A DNA stretch of 53,217 nt from Micromonospora endophytica. Lineage in GTDB: Bacteria; Actinomycetota; Actinomycetes; Mycobacteriales; Micromonosporaceae. A program made the position numbers and the translations under genes. Positions 19,401 through 27,996 of this stretch are shown here, in pieces. Location of the stretch: the NCBI RefSeq assembly GCF_003236305.1, contig NZ_POTX01000010.1, positions 1-53,217 on the forward strand, in the 5' to 3' direction. Under the pieces are notes generated by a model. That model was given only the letters and a program-made list of their open reading frames with translations. It was not told the origin of the DNA and ran no database searches. Position 1 is the first letter of the stretch. The number at the start of each line of letters is the position of its first letter.

Positions 19401-20017
19401 GTGGTGATCCACCCATCGTCGGAAGACCCCTCGGCCGCACCGCGCAGACCGTCAAGCAGCACCTCGGTGAAGACCGAGGGGCGGTCGGGTCCCTGCGCCT
19501 TCGACGCCTTCTGGTGTGTGCTGGAGGTCAAAATGAAGGTGCCCCGCTGCCGTTTGAGGCGGCGTGGCTCTTCCCGTACACCGCCCCGGAACCGGTGCCG
19601 GGCCGTGAACGCACCGGAGAAACAGCAATCGAGAAGGACGACCTTCTGGCTGGCCTTGGAGTCGTTGAGCAGATGACGCAGCATGCCGTCGGTGTCGAAG
19701 GCGGTCGCGTGCAACTGCCCGCTGACCGTGTCGGTCGCCGCGAGGAACAGCGACTGACCGTCACCGTGCAGCACCCCGTGACCCGAGTAGTAGAGCAGGG
19801 CCAGGTCGCCGGTGCGTCGTACCCCGTAGAACTCCTCGACGACCTGACGGAGGTGCGCCGCCGGCAGGTCGAGTTCGGCACGTACGCTGTCGAACTCGCC
19901 AGCGCTGTCCAGCAGTGCCTTGAGCTGCGTAACGTCCTGCTGCACCGAGGGTAGGGGCGCGAGCGTTTGGTCGACGTGGCAGGTGGCCGTGCCGAGCAAC
20001 AGGGCGTGCCGGCCCAT
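16409..20017 (-). CDS. Caspase-like protease fused to SF1 (Upf1/Dna2-type) helicase with Vsr-like C-terminus
   Basis: 1202 residues with three modules. Residues 1-240 are a C14 caspase-fold domain: LLYYSGHG gives His80 and LLDCCFSG gives the catalytic Cys132. Residues about 505-1075 are an SF1B-type helicase: GPPGTGKS (530-537), motif Ia STSNQAVD, motif II VVIDEAA (817-823), motif III GDPRQLAPV, the DEHYRCHP segment, motif V IHKFQGSERD and motif VI NVAITRAKSQL. Residues about 1105-1190 (GRPVDFVVG, then AELAVVVDDP) resemble the Vsr/DUF559 nuclease fold with altered catalytic residues. Residues 240-505 are unassigned. Its ATG shares a base with the stop of the upstream EACC1-like gene (TGATG). 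It has a TTA codon (residue 386). Probably a nucleic-acid-triggered protease; the trigger and substrate are unknown. Confidence 0.88.
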   Translation of the reverse strand: MGRHALLLGTATCHVDQTLAPLPSVQQDVTQLKALLDSAGEFDSVRAELDLPAAHLRQVVEEFYGVRRTGDLALLYYSGHGVLHGDGQSLFLAATDTVSGQLHATAFDTDGMLRHLLNDSKASQKVVLLDCCFSGAFTARHRFRGGVREEPRRLKRQRGTFILTSSTHQKASKAQGPDRPSVFTEVLLDGLRGAAEGSSDDGWITTNDLSRYASTEMARRRQHTPVESSEGVTEPIRLVTAPGSVAAARQVTVVTASPADEAPFDADQWRRLVTYYINCMQRSTVLQSFIDPQASGTYVAAPPGAEAVFTSETPVQLGGGAAKLAARARADGREIQYGYPVVAVRPARQKPLRLAPLLVCDVTVGADDVLHASFPPRPSAALVDLLQLSEVEADELRLRVEQAFAPGDPASLTATVDVLVKTFGLSPVTELDPARLGGTIRTGPVNGVQNAAILYAVDAAESPQRQLVDDLRGMIKNPRLIERTALAALAVRPDEAVAAKVTTVAMSPTNEAQEEIIQAAMSQPLTVAQGPPGTGKSQLVTALLATATAAGQSVLIGSTSNQAVDSVLDRVTDLIGPGLLLRTGNKDHRMQEPKHLADLLAAYPPAERPTTPEDRTPLHELRLLGEEAAGLRTALDKRRQLERDLADLAVEREVDSGIGAAPLPTDDTALARLVQLTDRALASRWFGWWYRWRLRSYQVVDRDAVKELAERAVFELRWRQCQRSIAELPDAEVTWRRLVDLTGTERPALSIDVLRSQIARRVAAGARLLQDRADEMAKPQSDSWAYFPELLRVLPGWAVTALSARRLKRSPAMYDLVVIDEAAQCTIPAILPMLYRAKRALLIGDPRQLAPVVDLPESDDVAERARAELGTGWLTSRRLTYTAHSAYDAFATAAGAAHLLDEHYRCHPDIVDVPNREVYQGRLAVLTDPNRLAAAADPAVRWRDVPGQFSRGATGSGLNQIEIDAVVAEVTGLRAAYPDVSIGVVTPLAAHQRRLAAALRDAGLTENLLCATIHKFQGSERDIMVVSPVGAHGTPDRTRGWLVHQTNLWNVAITRAKSQLVVVGDRSWWSGQRGLLTALALVHDVAGAPPDAATAPADRLHLALRSTAFTVRRDVVVAGRPVDFVVGHGDAELAVVVDDPMGDPNGRGLRRVLARLDVTRGSTPVRRVPAWRCLSEPAQVAAELVDDLRRAGPEQNASVSDQ

Positions 20018-20397
20018 CAGGGACGGGCCCGTTCGATCGCGGCCTGCACCGTTCTGATCAGTTCGTCGGTCTGTGCATGGGTGGGCCGGTCGATGGTCAG
20101 CTCGATGTCACCGACGCGCAGATGCACCCGGCGGCCGGTGTGGCGTTGCAGGAAGGCCAGGACAACGTCAACCAACGCCTGCACGTAGCCGGGCTCGGTG
20201 CCCGCCAACACGGTGACCACGCCGAGCGCCAGCTCTGCGACGCCCTTGGCATCCCTGTCAACGCTGGCTCGCTCGACGCGAGAAACCTCGCCGACCTCGC
20301 GGAGGTCATCCGCCAGCTCGTCGGTCAGCTCGCCGAGGACGAACTCGTCATCATCGGCGAGCGGCGTGAAGGCGATCCGGATGCGGACGCGGGACAT
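20017..20397 (-). CDS. EACC1-like (effector-associated constant component) small protein
   Basis: 126 residues from the ATG at 20397, chosen because an AGGAGG ribosome site lies 4 bases upstream; a longer GTG start at 20427 has none. The pattern fits EACC1, a small family described computationally as an obligate partner of variable effectors in NTP-dependent conflict systems: an N-terminal strand VRIRIAF, a helix with ELADDLREV, a hydrophobic helix of the ALVDVVLAFLQRH type, the strand pair RRVHLRVGDIELTID, and a final helix. There is no enzymatic motif. It is translationally coupled to the caspase-helicase (TGATG), so the two are very probably one functional unit. The family assignment is from pattern recognition only. 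Confidence 0.65.
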   Translation of the reverse strand: MSRVRIRIAFTPLADDDEFVLGELTDELADDLREVGEVSRVERASVDRDAKGVAELALGVVTVLAGTEPGYVQALVDVVLAFLQRHTGRRVHLRVGDIELTIDRPTHAQTDELIRTVQAAIERARP

Positions 20398-20525
20398 CCA
20401 ACCTCCTGACTGTGCGGCGCGAACCAATCTACGGAAAGGGCGCCGTCGGCACCTGCTTCTGTCAGCTTGTTGATCGAAAGTCCGCTACTGATCAGGCATC
20501 TCTGGTCCTACATGGAGCATGGGTT

Positions 20526-20553
20526 ATTCCGATGTGGAATCGTGTACTAACCT
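20526..20553 (+). promoter_or_regulatory. Candidate drmD promoter with an inverted repeat
   Basis: ATTCC-gatgt-GGAAT (20526-20540) is a perfect 5-base inverted repeat in the 252-base divergent gap between the EACC1-like gene and drmD. It lies just before TAACCT (20548-20553), a possible TANNNT -10. A repeat in the -35/-10 spacer would suit an operator. The rest of the divergent gap shows nothing else I can assign. The arms are short, so chance is possible. Confidence 0.3.
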
Positions 20554-20635
20554 TCACGCCTGCCGTCCGGACGCCTGCTCCACCTGTGACGTTCGATGAA
20601 TGAGGCGACGCCCCTGCGCCTGAAGGAGTCCACCG

Positions 20636-20653
20636 ATGGTTCGAGTCGGATGA
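20636..20653 (+). other. Five-codon leader ORF coupled to drmD
   Basis: A strong aaggag ribosome site at 20623-20628 is correctly spaced for ATG 20636, which opens a five-codon ORF (Met-Val-Arg-Val-Gly) ending in TGA at 20651-20653. That stop overlaps the drmD ATG at 20650 (ATGA). The ribosome site is too far from 20650 to serve drmD directly, so drmD translation may depend on reinitiation from this mini-ORF. Confidence 0.4.
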
Positions 20654-23600
20654 CCATGACGACCGACAATCCTCCGGTGCCGGGCCAGCTCGTCACGGTA
20701 CGCAACCGACGCTGGGTTGTCGCCGATGTGGTCCGCAGTGAGGTGGCCAGCGGCGATCCGCATGTCTTCACCGGCCGGACCCCGCACCTGGCCACCCTGG
20801 TCAGCATTGAGGACGATGCCCGCGACGAGGAGTTGCGGGTGGTCTGGGAACTGGAGCCGGGCCGGCGGGTGCACGACAGCGCCACGCTGCCGGACCCCCG
20901 GCACGGGTTCGATGACCCCGGGCAGTTGGACGCATTCCTTGATGCCGTGCGCTGGGGTGCCATCGCCTCGGCCGACCGCACCGCCCTCCAGGCGCCCTTC
21001 CGCTCCGGCATCGAGATCGAGGACTATCAACTCGATCCGGTGGTCCGGGCGCTGTCGATGCCGCGGACGAATCTGCTGATCGCTGACGACGTCGGCCTCG
21101 GCAAGACCATCGAAGCCGGGTTGGTGATGCAGGAGCTGATGCTGCGGCACCGGGCCCGCACCATGATGATCGTGTGTCCGGCCGGGTTGACCCGGCAGTG
21201 GCGCGACGAGATGCGCGACAAGTTCGGCCTCGACTTCCGCATCGTCGACGCGGCTCTGCTCCGGGAGCTGCGCCGGACCCGAGGTCTCTACACCAACCCG
21301 TGGACGCACTACCCACGATTGATCGTCAGCGTGGACTGGCTGAAGCGGGACCGGCCGATGCGGCTGCTCCGCGAGGTGCTGCCGGCAACGCCGCGCTATC
21401 CGCGCGCCGTCGACCTGCTGGTGGTGGACGAGGTGCACACCTGCGCGCCGTCCGGCCGGGGCCGGTATGCGGTGGATTCGCAGCGTACGAAGGCGATCCG
21501 CGCCCTCGCCCCGCACTGCGAGCACCGGCTCTTCCTCTCCGCCACCCCGCACAACGGTTTCACCGAGTCGTTCACCGCGTTGCTGGAGTTGCTGGACGAC
21601 CAGCGGTTTGCCCGGGGCGTCAAACCGACCGACGAGCAGTTGGCCCGGGTGATGGTGCGGCGGCTCAAGAGCGAATTGCCGCCGAGATGGGACGGCAGCC
21701 CTCGGTTCCCGACCCGACATCTGAGCTACCTGGAGGTCGACTACTCGGCCGCCGAACGGCACGCCCACGACCTGCTCAGCCGGTACGCGGCGAGTCGCCG
21801 GACCAACGCCGACGGCCGGGCGGGGGAGATCGCCGCCGACTTCGTCACCACGCTGCTCAAGCGTCGCCTCTTCTCGTCGCCGAAGGCGTTCGCCGAAACG
21901 GTGGAGACGCATCTGGCGACGATGACCACCCGGGATCACGCGGCGTCCGGCGGGGCGGAACGGCTGGCCGGCGAGAAGGTTCTGCAACCCGTGATCGACC
22001 GGCTGGCCGAGACGGCCGAGGACGATGCCGCCTACGGCAGCGCCGAGGCCGACGCCTTGACCGCTGTCCGGCATTACGCGGCCCCGCTCTCCGCCGAGGA
22101 GCGGGCGCTCCTCGGCGAGCTGCGCACCTGGGCCCGCTCTGCGCAGGACCGACCGGACGCGAAGCTGGCGGCGCTGCACCGCTGGCTGGACCCGATCGTG
22201 CGGCCCGACGGCGAGTGGCAGTCCGAACGGGTGATCATCTTCACCGAGTACCGCGACACCCAACGCTGGCTGCACGACCGCCTACTGAGCGCCGGGTACC
22301 CACCGGAGCGGATCGCTCTGCTCTACGGCGGGCAGGATCCGGACGAGCGCGAACACGTCAAGAACGTCTTCACCGAGCATCCCGACCTCGACGACGTCAG
22401 GATTCTGCTCGCCACCGACGCCGCCAGCGAGGGCATCAACCTGCAACGGCACAGCCACCGGCTGCTGCACTGGGAGATTCCGTGGAATCCCAACCGACTT
22501 GAGCAGCGCAACGGCCGCATCGACCGGCACGGTCAGCGCGCCGACCGGGTGGAGGTGCTGCACTTCGTGCCGGCCGGTTGGCAGCAGGTCGACTACACCA
22601 CCGGTTCGCTGGAGGACGAGCTGGCGTTCCTCCGGTTGGCGGTGGAGAAGGTCGAGGCGATCCGCACCGACCTGGGCAGCGCCGGTGAGGTGATCGCCGC
22701 GCAGGTCGAGCAGAAGATGACCGGCAAGCAGACGGACTGGCGGGTCACCGACGTCGAGATCGATCGCCGGGCGAGCCGCGCCCGGCTTCGGGTGGAACGT
22801 GACCTGGCCCGGGACCTGCACCGGCTCACCGAGACGCTGAAGGGCAGCCGGGCGGAGCTGAACCTCAATCCGGCCACAGTGGAACGGGTGGTCCGCACCG
22901 GGTTGCGGCTGGCCCACCGCCGCGATCTGATCGACGCGCCGACTCCGGCGGGCGCGTCCGGAGACTGGTTCCGGTTGCCCGAGCTGCCCGGCGCGTGGGC
23001 CACCGCCCGTAACGACGGGCTGCTGCATCCGGTCACCGGTCGGGAGCGGCCGATCACCTTCGATCCGGATGCGGCGGCGGGGCGAACGGATGTGGTGCTG
23101 CTGCACCTCGGGCACCAGCTGGTGCAGATGTGCCTGCGTCTGCTGCGGGCCGAGCTGTGGGCACAGGCCCGGGGCGACGCCGGGTCTGCCGGAGCGAAGC
23201 TCAGCCGGGTCACTGCCCGGGTGGTCCCCGGTGACCTGCTGCGCACCCCGGCCCTGGTCGCCCACGGCCGGGTGGTGCTCACCGGCGCGGAGGGCACCCG
23301 GCTGCACGAGGAGATCGTCACCGCCGGCGGCCTGATCGAGGGCGGCAAACTCGTCCGGGCCCGCCAGGAGGACCTGGAGGCGCTGCTCGCCGCCGCGACC
23401 GACCAGGTCCCCGCCGAGCAGGTCCGGCAGAGCCTGACCGAGCTGTGGCCGACGCTGACCGGGCCGCTGGGGCGCGCCCTCGGCACCCGCGCCGACCAGC
23501 GCGCCCGCAGCTTGCACGGGCTGCTCGCCCGCCGCTGCGAGGAGGAGGTGACCGCGATCGGCGCGGTCCTGACCGAGCTGGAGACCTCGATCCGCAGCAA

Positions 23601-23826
23601 GCTCGCTGACGAGCCGCACTGGGAGCAGCCGACCCTGTTCACCATCGAACGCGAGCAGTTGCACGCCGACCGGGACGCGCTGCACGCCCGGCTGCGCGAC
23701 ATCCCGGCCCAACGCGAACGGGAGAGCGACGCGCTGCGCCGCCGCTACGCCGACCCGACGGCCCGCTGGTTCCCGGCGGCCGTCACCTTCCTGGTCCCCG
23801 CGTCCCTGGCCCGAGGTGCCCGCTGA
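20650..23826 (+). CDS. drmD: DISARM class 1 SNF2-family helicase DrmD
   Basis: A 1058-residue SNF2-type ATPase. It opens with PVPGQLVTVRNRRWVVADV, the N-terminal element of DrmD-like helicases, then ADDVGLGKTIEAGLV (Walker A, near residue 148), VVDEVHTC (motif II, near 260), FLSATPHNG (motif III), ATDAASEGINLQ (motif V, near 588) and RNGRIDRHGQ (motif VI, near 620). The last 400 residues are helical with no motif I recognise. DrmD marks class 1 DISARM together with the drmMI methylase, whose ATG overlaps the drmD stop (TGATG). The ATG at 20650 is preferred; an in-frame ATG at 20596 lacks a ribosome site. The drmA-B-C partners lie about 12 kb further on. Confidence 0.9.
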   Translation: MTMTTDNPPVPGQLVTVRNRRWVVADVVRSEVASGDPHVFTGRTPHLATLVSIEDDARDEELRVVWELEPGRRVHDSATLPDPRHGFDDPGQLDAFLDAVRWGAIASADRTALQAPFRSGIEIEDYQLDPVVRALSMPRTNLLIADDVGLGKTIEAGLVMQELMLRHRARTMMIVCPAGLTRQWRDEMRDKFGLDFRIVDAALLRELRRTRGLYTNPWTHYPRLIVSVDWLKRDRPMRLLREVLPATPRYPRAVDLLVVDEVHTCAPSGRGRYAVDSQRTKAIRALAPHCEHRLFLSATPHNGFTESFTALLELLDDQRFARGVKPTDEQLARVMVRRLKSELPPRWDGSPRFPTRHLSYLEVDYSAAERHAHDLLSRYAASRRTNADGRAGEIAADFVTTLLKRRLFSSPKAFAETVETHLATMTTRDHAASGGAERLAGEKVLQPVIDRLAETAEDDAAYGSAEADALTAVRHYAAPLSAEERALLGELRTWARSAQDRPDAKLAALHRWLDPIVRPDGEWQSERVIIFTEYRDTQRWLHDRLLSAGYPPERIALLYGGQDPDEREHVKNVFTEHPDLDDVRILLATDAASEGINLQRHSHRLLHWEIPWNPNRLEQRNGRIDRHGQRADRVEVLHFVPAGWQQVDYTTGSLEDELAFLRLAVEKVEAIRTDLGSAGEVIAAQVEQKMTGKQTDWRVTDVEIDRRASRARLRVERDLARDLHRLTETLKGSRAELNLNPATVERVVRTGLRLAHRRDLIDAPTPAGASGDWFRLPELPGAWATARNDGLLHPVTGRERPITFDPDAAAGRTDVVLLHLGHQLVQMCLRLLRAELWAQARGDAGSAGAKLSRVTARVVPGDLLRTPALVAHGRVVLTGAEGTRLHEEIVTAGGLIEGGKLVRARQEDLEALLAAATDQVPAEQVRQSLTELWPTLTGPLGRALGTRADQRARSLHGLLARRCEEEVTAIGAVLTELETSIRSKLADEPHWEQPTLFTIEREQLHADRDALHARLRDIPAQRERESDALRRRYADPTARWFPAAVTFLVPASLARGAR

Positions 23827-26800
23827 TGCCCACCATCCCCCGCCAGACCCGAGGCGCTTCCGGCCGTGTCGGCACGAGTCGCCGCGCGCCAGGACCCCCG
23901 GCGCAGAAAGTCGACGAGCAGCACGCCGAGTGGCTCGGTCTGCTGCGCCCGGAGGGGCCGTTCCTGACGGTGCCGGTGCTCGTCGAGGCGCTGCCGCACG
24001 GGCTGGACACCGTGCCGACCGACGTGCGGGACCGGATCCGTCGGGGCTGGGCCGAGGTGCAGGACGCCCCGGACCTGCTCGGCCCGGCCTGGGTCGAGCT
24101 GATCCTCGGCGAATTGCTGGGGCATCCGGCGAGCGCGCGAACCGACCCCGCTGCGGACATCGGCGGCTTCCGGCCGGACGTGGTGCTTTCCGGTCCGCAA
24201 CCCGGCGGCGGTAGTGCGGCCCGGCTGCACGTGCACCGCCTGCCCTTCGACGCGAAGCTCACCGCCGCCCGGGGCGACCGGCCCGCTCCGATCGAACAAG
24301 CCGCCCAGGTGTGCCGGGACAACGACGTACCGCTGGCCCTGGTGACCAACGGGCAGCACTGGGCGCTGGTGCACGCCCGCCGAGGCGAGCCGACCGGGGT
24401 GGGCGTCTTCGACGCTGACCTCTGGTGGGAGGAGCCGGCGTTGCTGCGCGCCTTCGCCACCCTGCTCGCCGCGTCCCGGGTTCTCGTGCCGCCGGCCGGT
24501 GTCGATGGCCGTCCGTCGACAAGTCTCGCCGGGCTCTTCGTCCGCAGCGCGGAGGCGCTCACCCAGATCACCACCACTCTCGGCGACCAGGTGCGTCGGG
24601 CGGTGGAGCTCTTCGTCGGCGAGCTGGCCCGGCTGGACCGGGAGTCCGAGGGCCTGCTGCTCGGTAAGGTCAGCGACCGCGAGGTCTACCGGGGCTCGCT
24701 GACCGTGATGATGCGTCTGGTCTTCCTGCTGTACGCCGAAGAACAGCGGCTGCTGCCGGTGGCCGACCCGCTCTACGCGCAGGCGTACGCGGCCTCCACC
24801 CTGCACGATCAGCTCCGTGCGGCCCGGGACCTGCACGGCGAGGAGGTCGGCGATCGGCGTACGGCCGCCTGGCCCCGACTGCTCGCCCTCTTCGCCGCGG
24901 TGCACGGCGGCTGCGAGCACCCCGACCTGCGGATCCCCGCCCACGGCGGGTCGCTGTTCGACCCGCAGAGGTTCGGTTGGCTGGTCGACGCGGCGGTCAC
25001 CGACCGGGTGGTGCACGAGATGCTCGATGCCCTGCTGGTGCTGCGGCACCGGGGCCGGGCCTCCGAGCAGCTCAGCTACTCCAGCCTCGGCGTGGAGCAG
25101 CTCGGCCACGTCTACGAGGGCCTGCTGGAGTTCTCCTGCGCCCGAGTGCAGGAGCCGTACGTCGGGCTGCTTGGCAGGCGCGAGCCCGAGCTGCCGCTGG
25201 CCGAGCTGGAGGCGGCAGCTGGCCGGGGTGAGGCGGAGCTGCGGGTCTGGCTGGTCGCCCGCTGCGACCTCACCGTCCGGCAGGTGGAGAAGGCGCGAGC
25301 CAGGATGCCCGCGCCGCACCAGCTCGCCGCGCTGCACGCGGCCTGCGACAACGACGCCGACCTGACCGATCGGGTACGCCCGTACTGGGGGTTGCTCCGC
25401 ACCGACCTACGTGACCTGCCCACGGTCTTCCCCGCCGGCTCGGTGCTGTTCACCCAGTTCGGCGACCGGCGGAACACCGGCACCCACTACACGCCTCGGG
25501 AGCTTGCCGAGGAAGTCGTCCGGCACACCCTCGCCCCGCTCTGCTTCGCCCACGGCCCCGCGCAGGGCGTCACCGACGAGGGAGTGTGGCGGGCCAAGAC
25601 CGCCGACGAGCTGTTGACGTTGAAGGTGCTCGACCCGGCGATGGGCTCCGGGGCGTTCCTGGTGGCGGCCTGCCGCTACCTCGCCGAGGTGCTGGTGCGG
25701 GCCTGGCACCGCGACGGGCTCCCCGCCGAGCTGTCGGAGTTGGCGAACGGCAACCCGGACCAGGAGGATCTGCTGCTCGCGGCCCGCCGCCTGGTCGCCG
25801 CCCGCTGCCTGTACGGAGTGGACCGCGACGACATGGCGGTGGAGCTGGCCAAGCTGTCGCTCTGGCTGGTCACCCTCGCCAAGGGCAAGCCGTTCGGCTT
25901 CCTCGACCACGCGCTGCGCTGCGGCGACTCGCTGGTCGGCATCACCAATCTCGACCAGCTCACCGCCTTCCACCTGGACCCGGAGGCGGGGCGATACCAA
26001 CACAGCCGCTTCTTCGGCGACCTGGTCGGCCGGCTACACCGGACGGTCGACGAGATGACCACGCTGCGTGAGTCGATCAGCGCGACGGTGGTCGAGGACA
26101 CCCGGGACGCCGCCGACAAGGCCAGCAAGCTCGCCGAGGTCGAGCACCTGGGCCGGGGCGTACGGCTGGCCGCCGACGCGGTGGTCGGCGCGGCGCTCTC
26201 CACCGCCGTCCGCCCCCAGCGCCGCCCGTGGGACCCGGAAGACGGCACCGACGAGCCGGAGATGAAGTACGACGGCCGCCTGCTCAGCGTCAGCGACGAC
26301 GTGTTCCGCCTGCTCGACGGACCGCACGACGCCGAGCTGGAGGAGGGGATCACGATCACCGTCGCCGGCTGGCTGCGCGGCTCCCGTCCGGACCCGATCC
26401 GACCCCTGCACTGGCCGCTGGAGTTCCCCGAGGTGGTCAACCGCACCGGCTTCGACGCCGTCATCGGCAACCCACCCTTCGTCGGCGGCCAGCGCCTGAC
26501 CGGGGCGATCGGACCGGACGTACGCGAATATCTGGTCGAGCGGATCGGCCGGGGCAAGCGGGGGAGCGCCGACCTGTGCTCCTACTTCCTGCTGCGCAAC
26601 CTCAGCGTCACCGGCAAGGGGCGGGTGGGCATCATCGCCACCAACACGATCGCCCAGGGCGACACCCGGGAGGTCGGCCTCGACCAGGTCGTGGACCTGG
26701 GCTGGACGGTCTACCGGGCGAACAAGTCTCAGCCCTGGCCGGGCACCGCCTCGCTGGAGGTCTCCCTGCTCTGGGTCGGCCACGCCGCCGCCAACGAGAA

Positions 26801-27944
26801 ACCGGTCCTCGACGGACAGCAGGTTGCGGGAATCACCCCGTCGCTGGACGCCCGCTCCCGGGTCACCGGCAACCCGCACCGCCTCGCCGCCAACGCCGGC
26901 CTGTCGTTCATCGGCTCCTACATTTTGGGCACCGGCTTTTTGCTGGATCCGGAGCCGGCGCAGGCGCTGATCGCCAAGGACCCGCGCAACGAGGAGGTGC
27001 TCTTTCCCTACCTTAACGGGGAGGACCTCAACGGTCGCCCCGACTGCTCCGCCCGCCGCTGGGTCATCAACTTCCAAAACTGGCCGCTCGAACGAGCCCA
27101 GCAATACCCCGACTGCTTCGCCATCGTCGAACGAGAAGTCCAACCCTTTCGGGCTACCAATAATCGGGTAGCGCGACGAGAAAGGTGGTGGAAATTCGCG
27201 GAGCGGGCCCCAGCATTGTACTCGGCAATCGACGGACTCGACCGCGTGCTTGTCATCGCACGGGTCAGCAAAACCGGCCTACCGGTGTTCGTGTCAACCG
27301 GGCAGGTGATTAGCGAGGCAACGGTCGTGTTCGCTACCGACCGGGCAGAAGACCTCGCCTTGCTTTCCAGCAACTTTCACTTCTCGTGGTGGACGACGAA
27401 GGGCGAGTCGAGCCTGCGGTCTGACCCCCGCTACACGCCGTCGGATGGATTCGAGACGTTTCCGCAGCCGGAGGCGACGGAGCGGATGGGGCGGGTCGGG
27501 GCGGAGTTGGACTCGTATCGGCGGTCGGTGATGTTGGGGCGGGATTTGGGGCTGACGAAGCTCTACAACCTGGTCCACGACGAGCAGGAGACAAGCGCCG
27601 AGGTCCAACGGCTGCGGGACATCCACGTCGAGATCGACGAGGCGGTGGCCGAGGCGTACGGCTTCGACCTCACGCTTGGGCACGGGTTCCACCGGACCCG
27701 GCAGGGCACCCGGTTCACCATCGACCCGAGCGCCCAGGTCGACGTGCTGGACCTGCTGCTCGAACTCAACCACAAGCGTCACGAGGAAGAGCAGCCTCAA
27801 CAGGCTGCCACCCGACGCAAGTCACGAAAGCCAGCGAAGGTCGTTCCACCGCGCCGATCAGCAGACGCCCCAGCAGGCGAGCCGCCATCGATCGGGCCGG
27901 CCCTTGACGGCGGCCTATTCCCCCTCCCTGATGCCCTATTCTGA
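23826..27944 (+). CDS. drmMI: DISARM class 1 adenine-N6 DNA methyltransferase DrmMI
   Basis: A 1372-residue type-IIG-like methylase without an evident nuclease motif at its N-terminus. SAM motif I is LDPAMGSGAFLVAACRYL (near residue 604); the catalytic motif IV is FDAVIGNPPFVGG (near 878), identifying an N6-adenine methyltransferase. VLFTQFGDRRNTGTHYTPRELA precedes motif I, as is usual for such enzymes. In DISARM the methylase marks self DNA. The target-recognition part (about 27000-27400) has clearly lower GC and more A/T-ending codons than the rest, suggesting that segment was exchanged. It is coupled to drmD by a TGATG overlap. No DISARM gene follows directly; a foreign cassette begins immediately. 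Confidence 0.9.
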   Translation: MPTIPRQTRGASGRVGTSRRAPGPPAQKVDEQHAEWLGLLRPEGPFLTVPVLVEALPHGLDTVPTDVRDRIRRGWAEVQDAPDLLGPAWVELILGELLGHPASARTDPAADIGGFRPDVVLSGPQPGGGSAARLHVHRLPFDAKLTAARGDRPAPIEQAAQVCRDNDVPLALVTNGQHWALVHARRGEPTGVGVFDADLWWEEPALLRAFATLLAASRVLVPPAGVDGRPSTSLAGLFVRSAEALTQITTTLGDQVRRAVELFVGELARLDRESEGLLLGKVSDREVYRGSLTVMMRLVFLLYAEEQRLLPVADPLYAQAYAASTLHDQLRAARDLHGEEVGDRRTAAWPRLLALFAAVHGGCEHPDLRIPAHGGSLFDPQRFGWLVDAAVTDRVVHEMLDALLVLRHRGRASEQLSYSSLGVEQLGHVYEGLLEFSCARVQEPYVGLLGRREPELPLAELEAAAGRGEAELRVWLVARCDLTVRQVEKARARMPAPHQLAALHAACDNDADLTDRVRPYWGLLRTDLRDLPTVFPAGSVLFTQFGDRRNTGTHYTPRELAEEVVRHTLAPLCFAHGPAQGVTDEGVWRAKTADELLTLKVLDPAMGSGAFLVAACRYLAEVLVRAWHRDGLPAELSELANGNPDQEDLLLAARRLVAARCLYGVDRDDMAVELAKLSLWLVTLAKGKPFGFLDHALRCGDSLVGITNLDQLTAFHLDPEAGRYQHSRFFGDLVGRLHRTVDEMTTLRESISATVVEDTRDAADKASKLAEVEHLGRGVRLAADAVVGAALSTAVRPQRRPWDPEDGTDEPEMKYDGRLLSVSDDVFRLLDGPHDAELEEGITITVAGWLRGSRPDPIRPLHWPLEFPEVVNRTGFDAVIGNPPFVGGQRLTGAIGPDVREYLVERIGRGKRGSADLCSYFLLRNLSVTGKGRVGIIATNTIAQGDTREVGLDQVVDLGWTVYRANKSQPWPGTASLEVSLLWVGHAAANEKPVLDGQQVAGITPSLDARSRVTGNPHRLAANAGLSFIGSYILGTGFLLDPEPAQALIAKDPRNEEVLFPYLNGEDLNGRPDCSARRWVINFQNWPLERAQQYPDCFAIVEREVQPFRATNNRVARRERWWKFAERAPALYSAIDGLDRVLVIARVSKTGLPVFVSTGQVISEATVVFATDRAEDLALLSSNFHFSWWTTKGESSLRSDPRYTPSDGFETFPQPEATERMGRVGAELDSYRRSVMLGRDLGLTKLYNLVHDEQETSAEVQRLRDIHVEIDEAVAEAYGFDLTLGHGFHRTRQGTRFTIDPSAQVDVLDLLLELNHKRHEEEQPQQAATRRKSRKPAKVVPPRRSADAPAGEPPSIGPALDGGLFPLPDALF

Positions 27945-27951
27945 GCAATGG

Positions 27952-27967
27952 TGTCGGATGTCCGACA
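27952..27967. repeat. Perfect inverted repeat just after drmMI
   Basis: TGTCGGA-TG-TCCGACA, a 7-base perfect palindrome with a 2-base centre, starts 8 bases after the drmMI stop. It could be an operator for the toxin unit or part of a weak drmMI terminator; there is no T-run. Confidence 0.4.
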
Positions 27968-27996
27968 AGCTTCGCCAATCAGGATGACCGTGTCAG

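Noticed and set aside
20596..20649. Start of drmD at ATG 20596
   Set aside because: There is no ribosome site, and the extra 18 residues do not belong to the conserved N-terminus; ATG 20650 is coupled to a mini-ORF with a good ribosome site.
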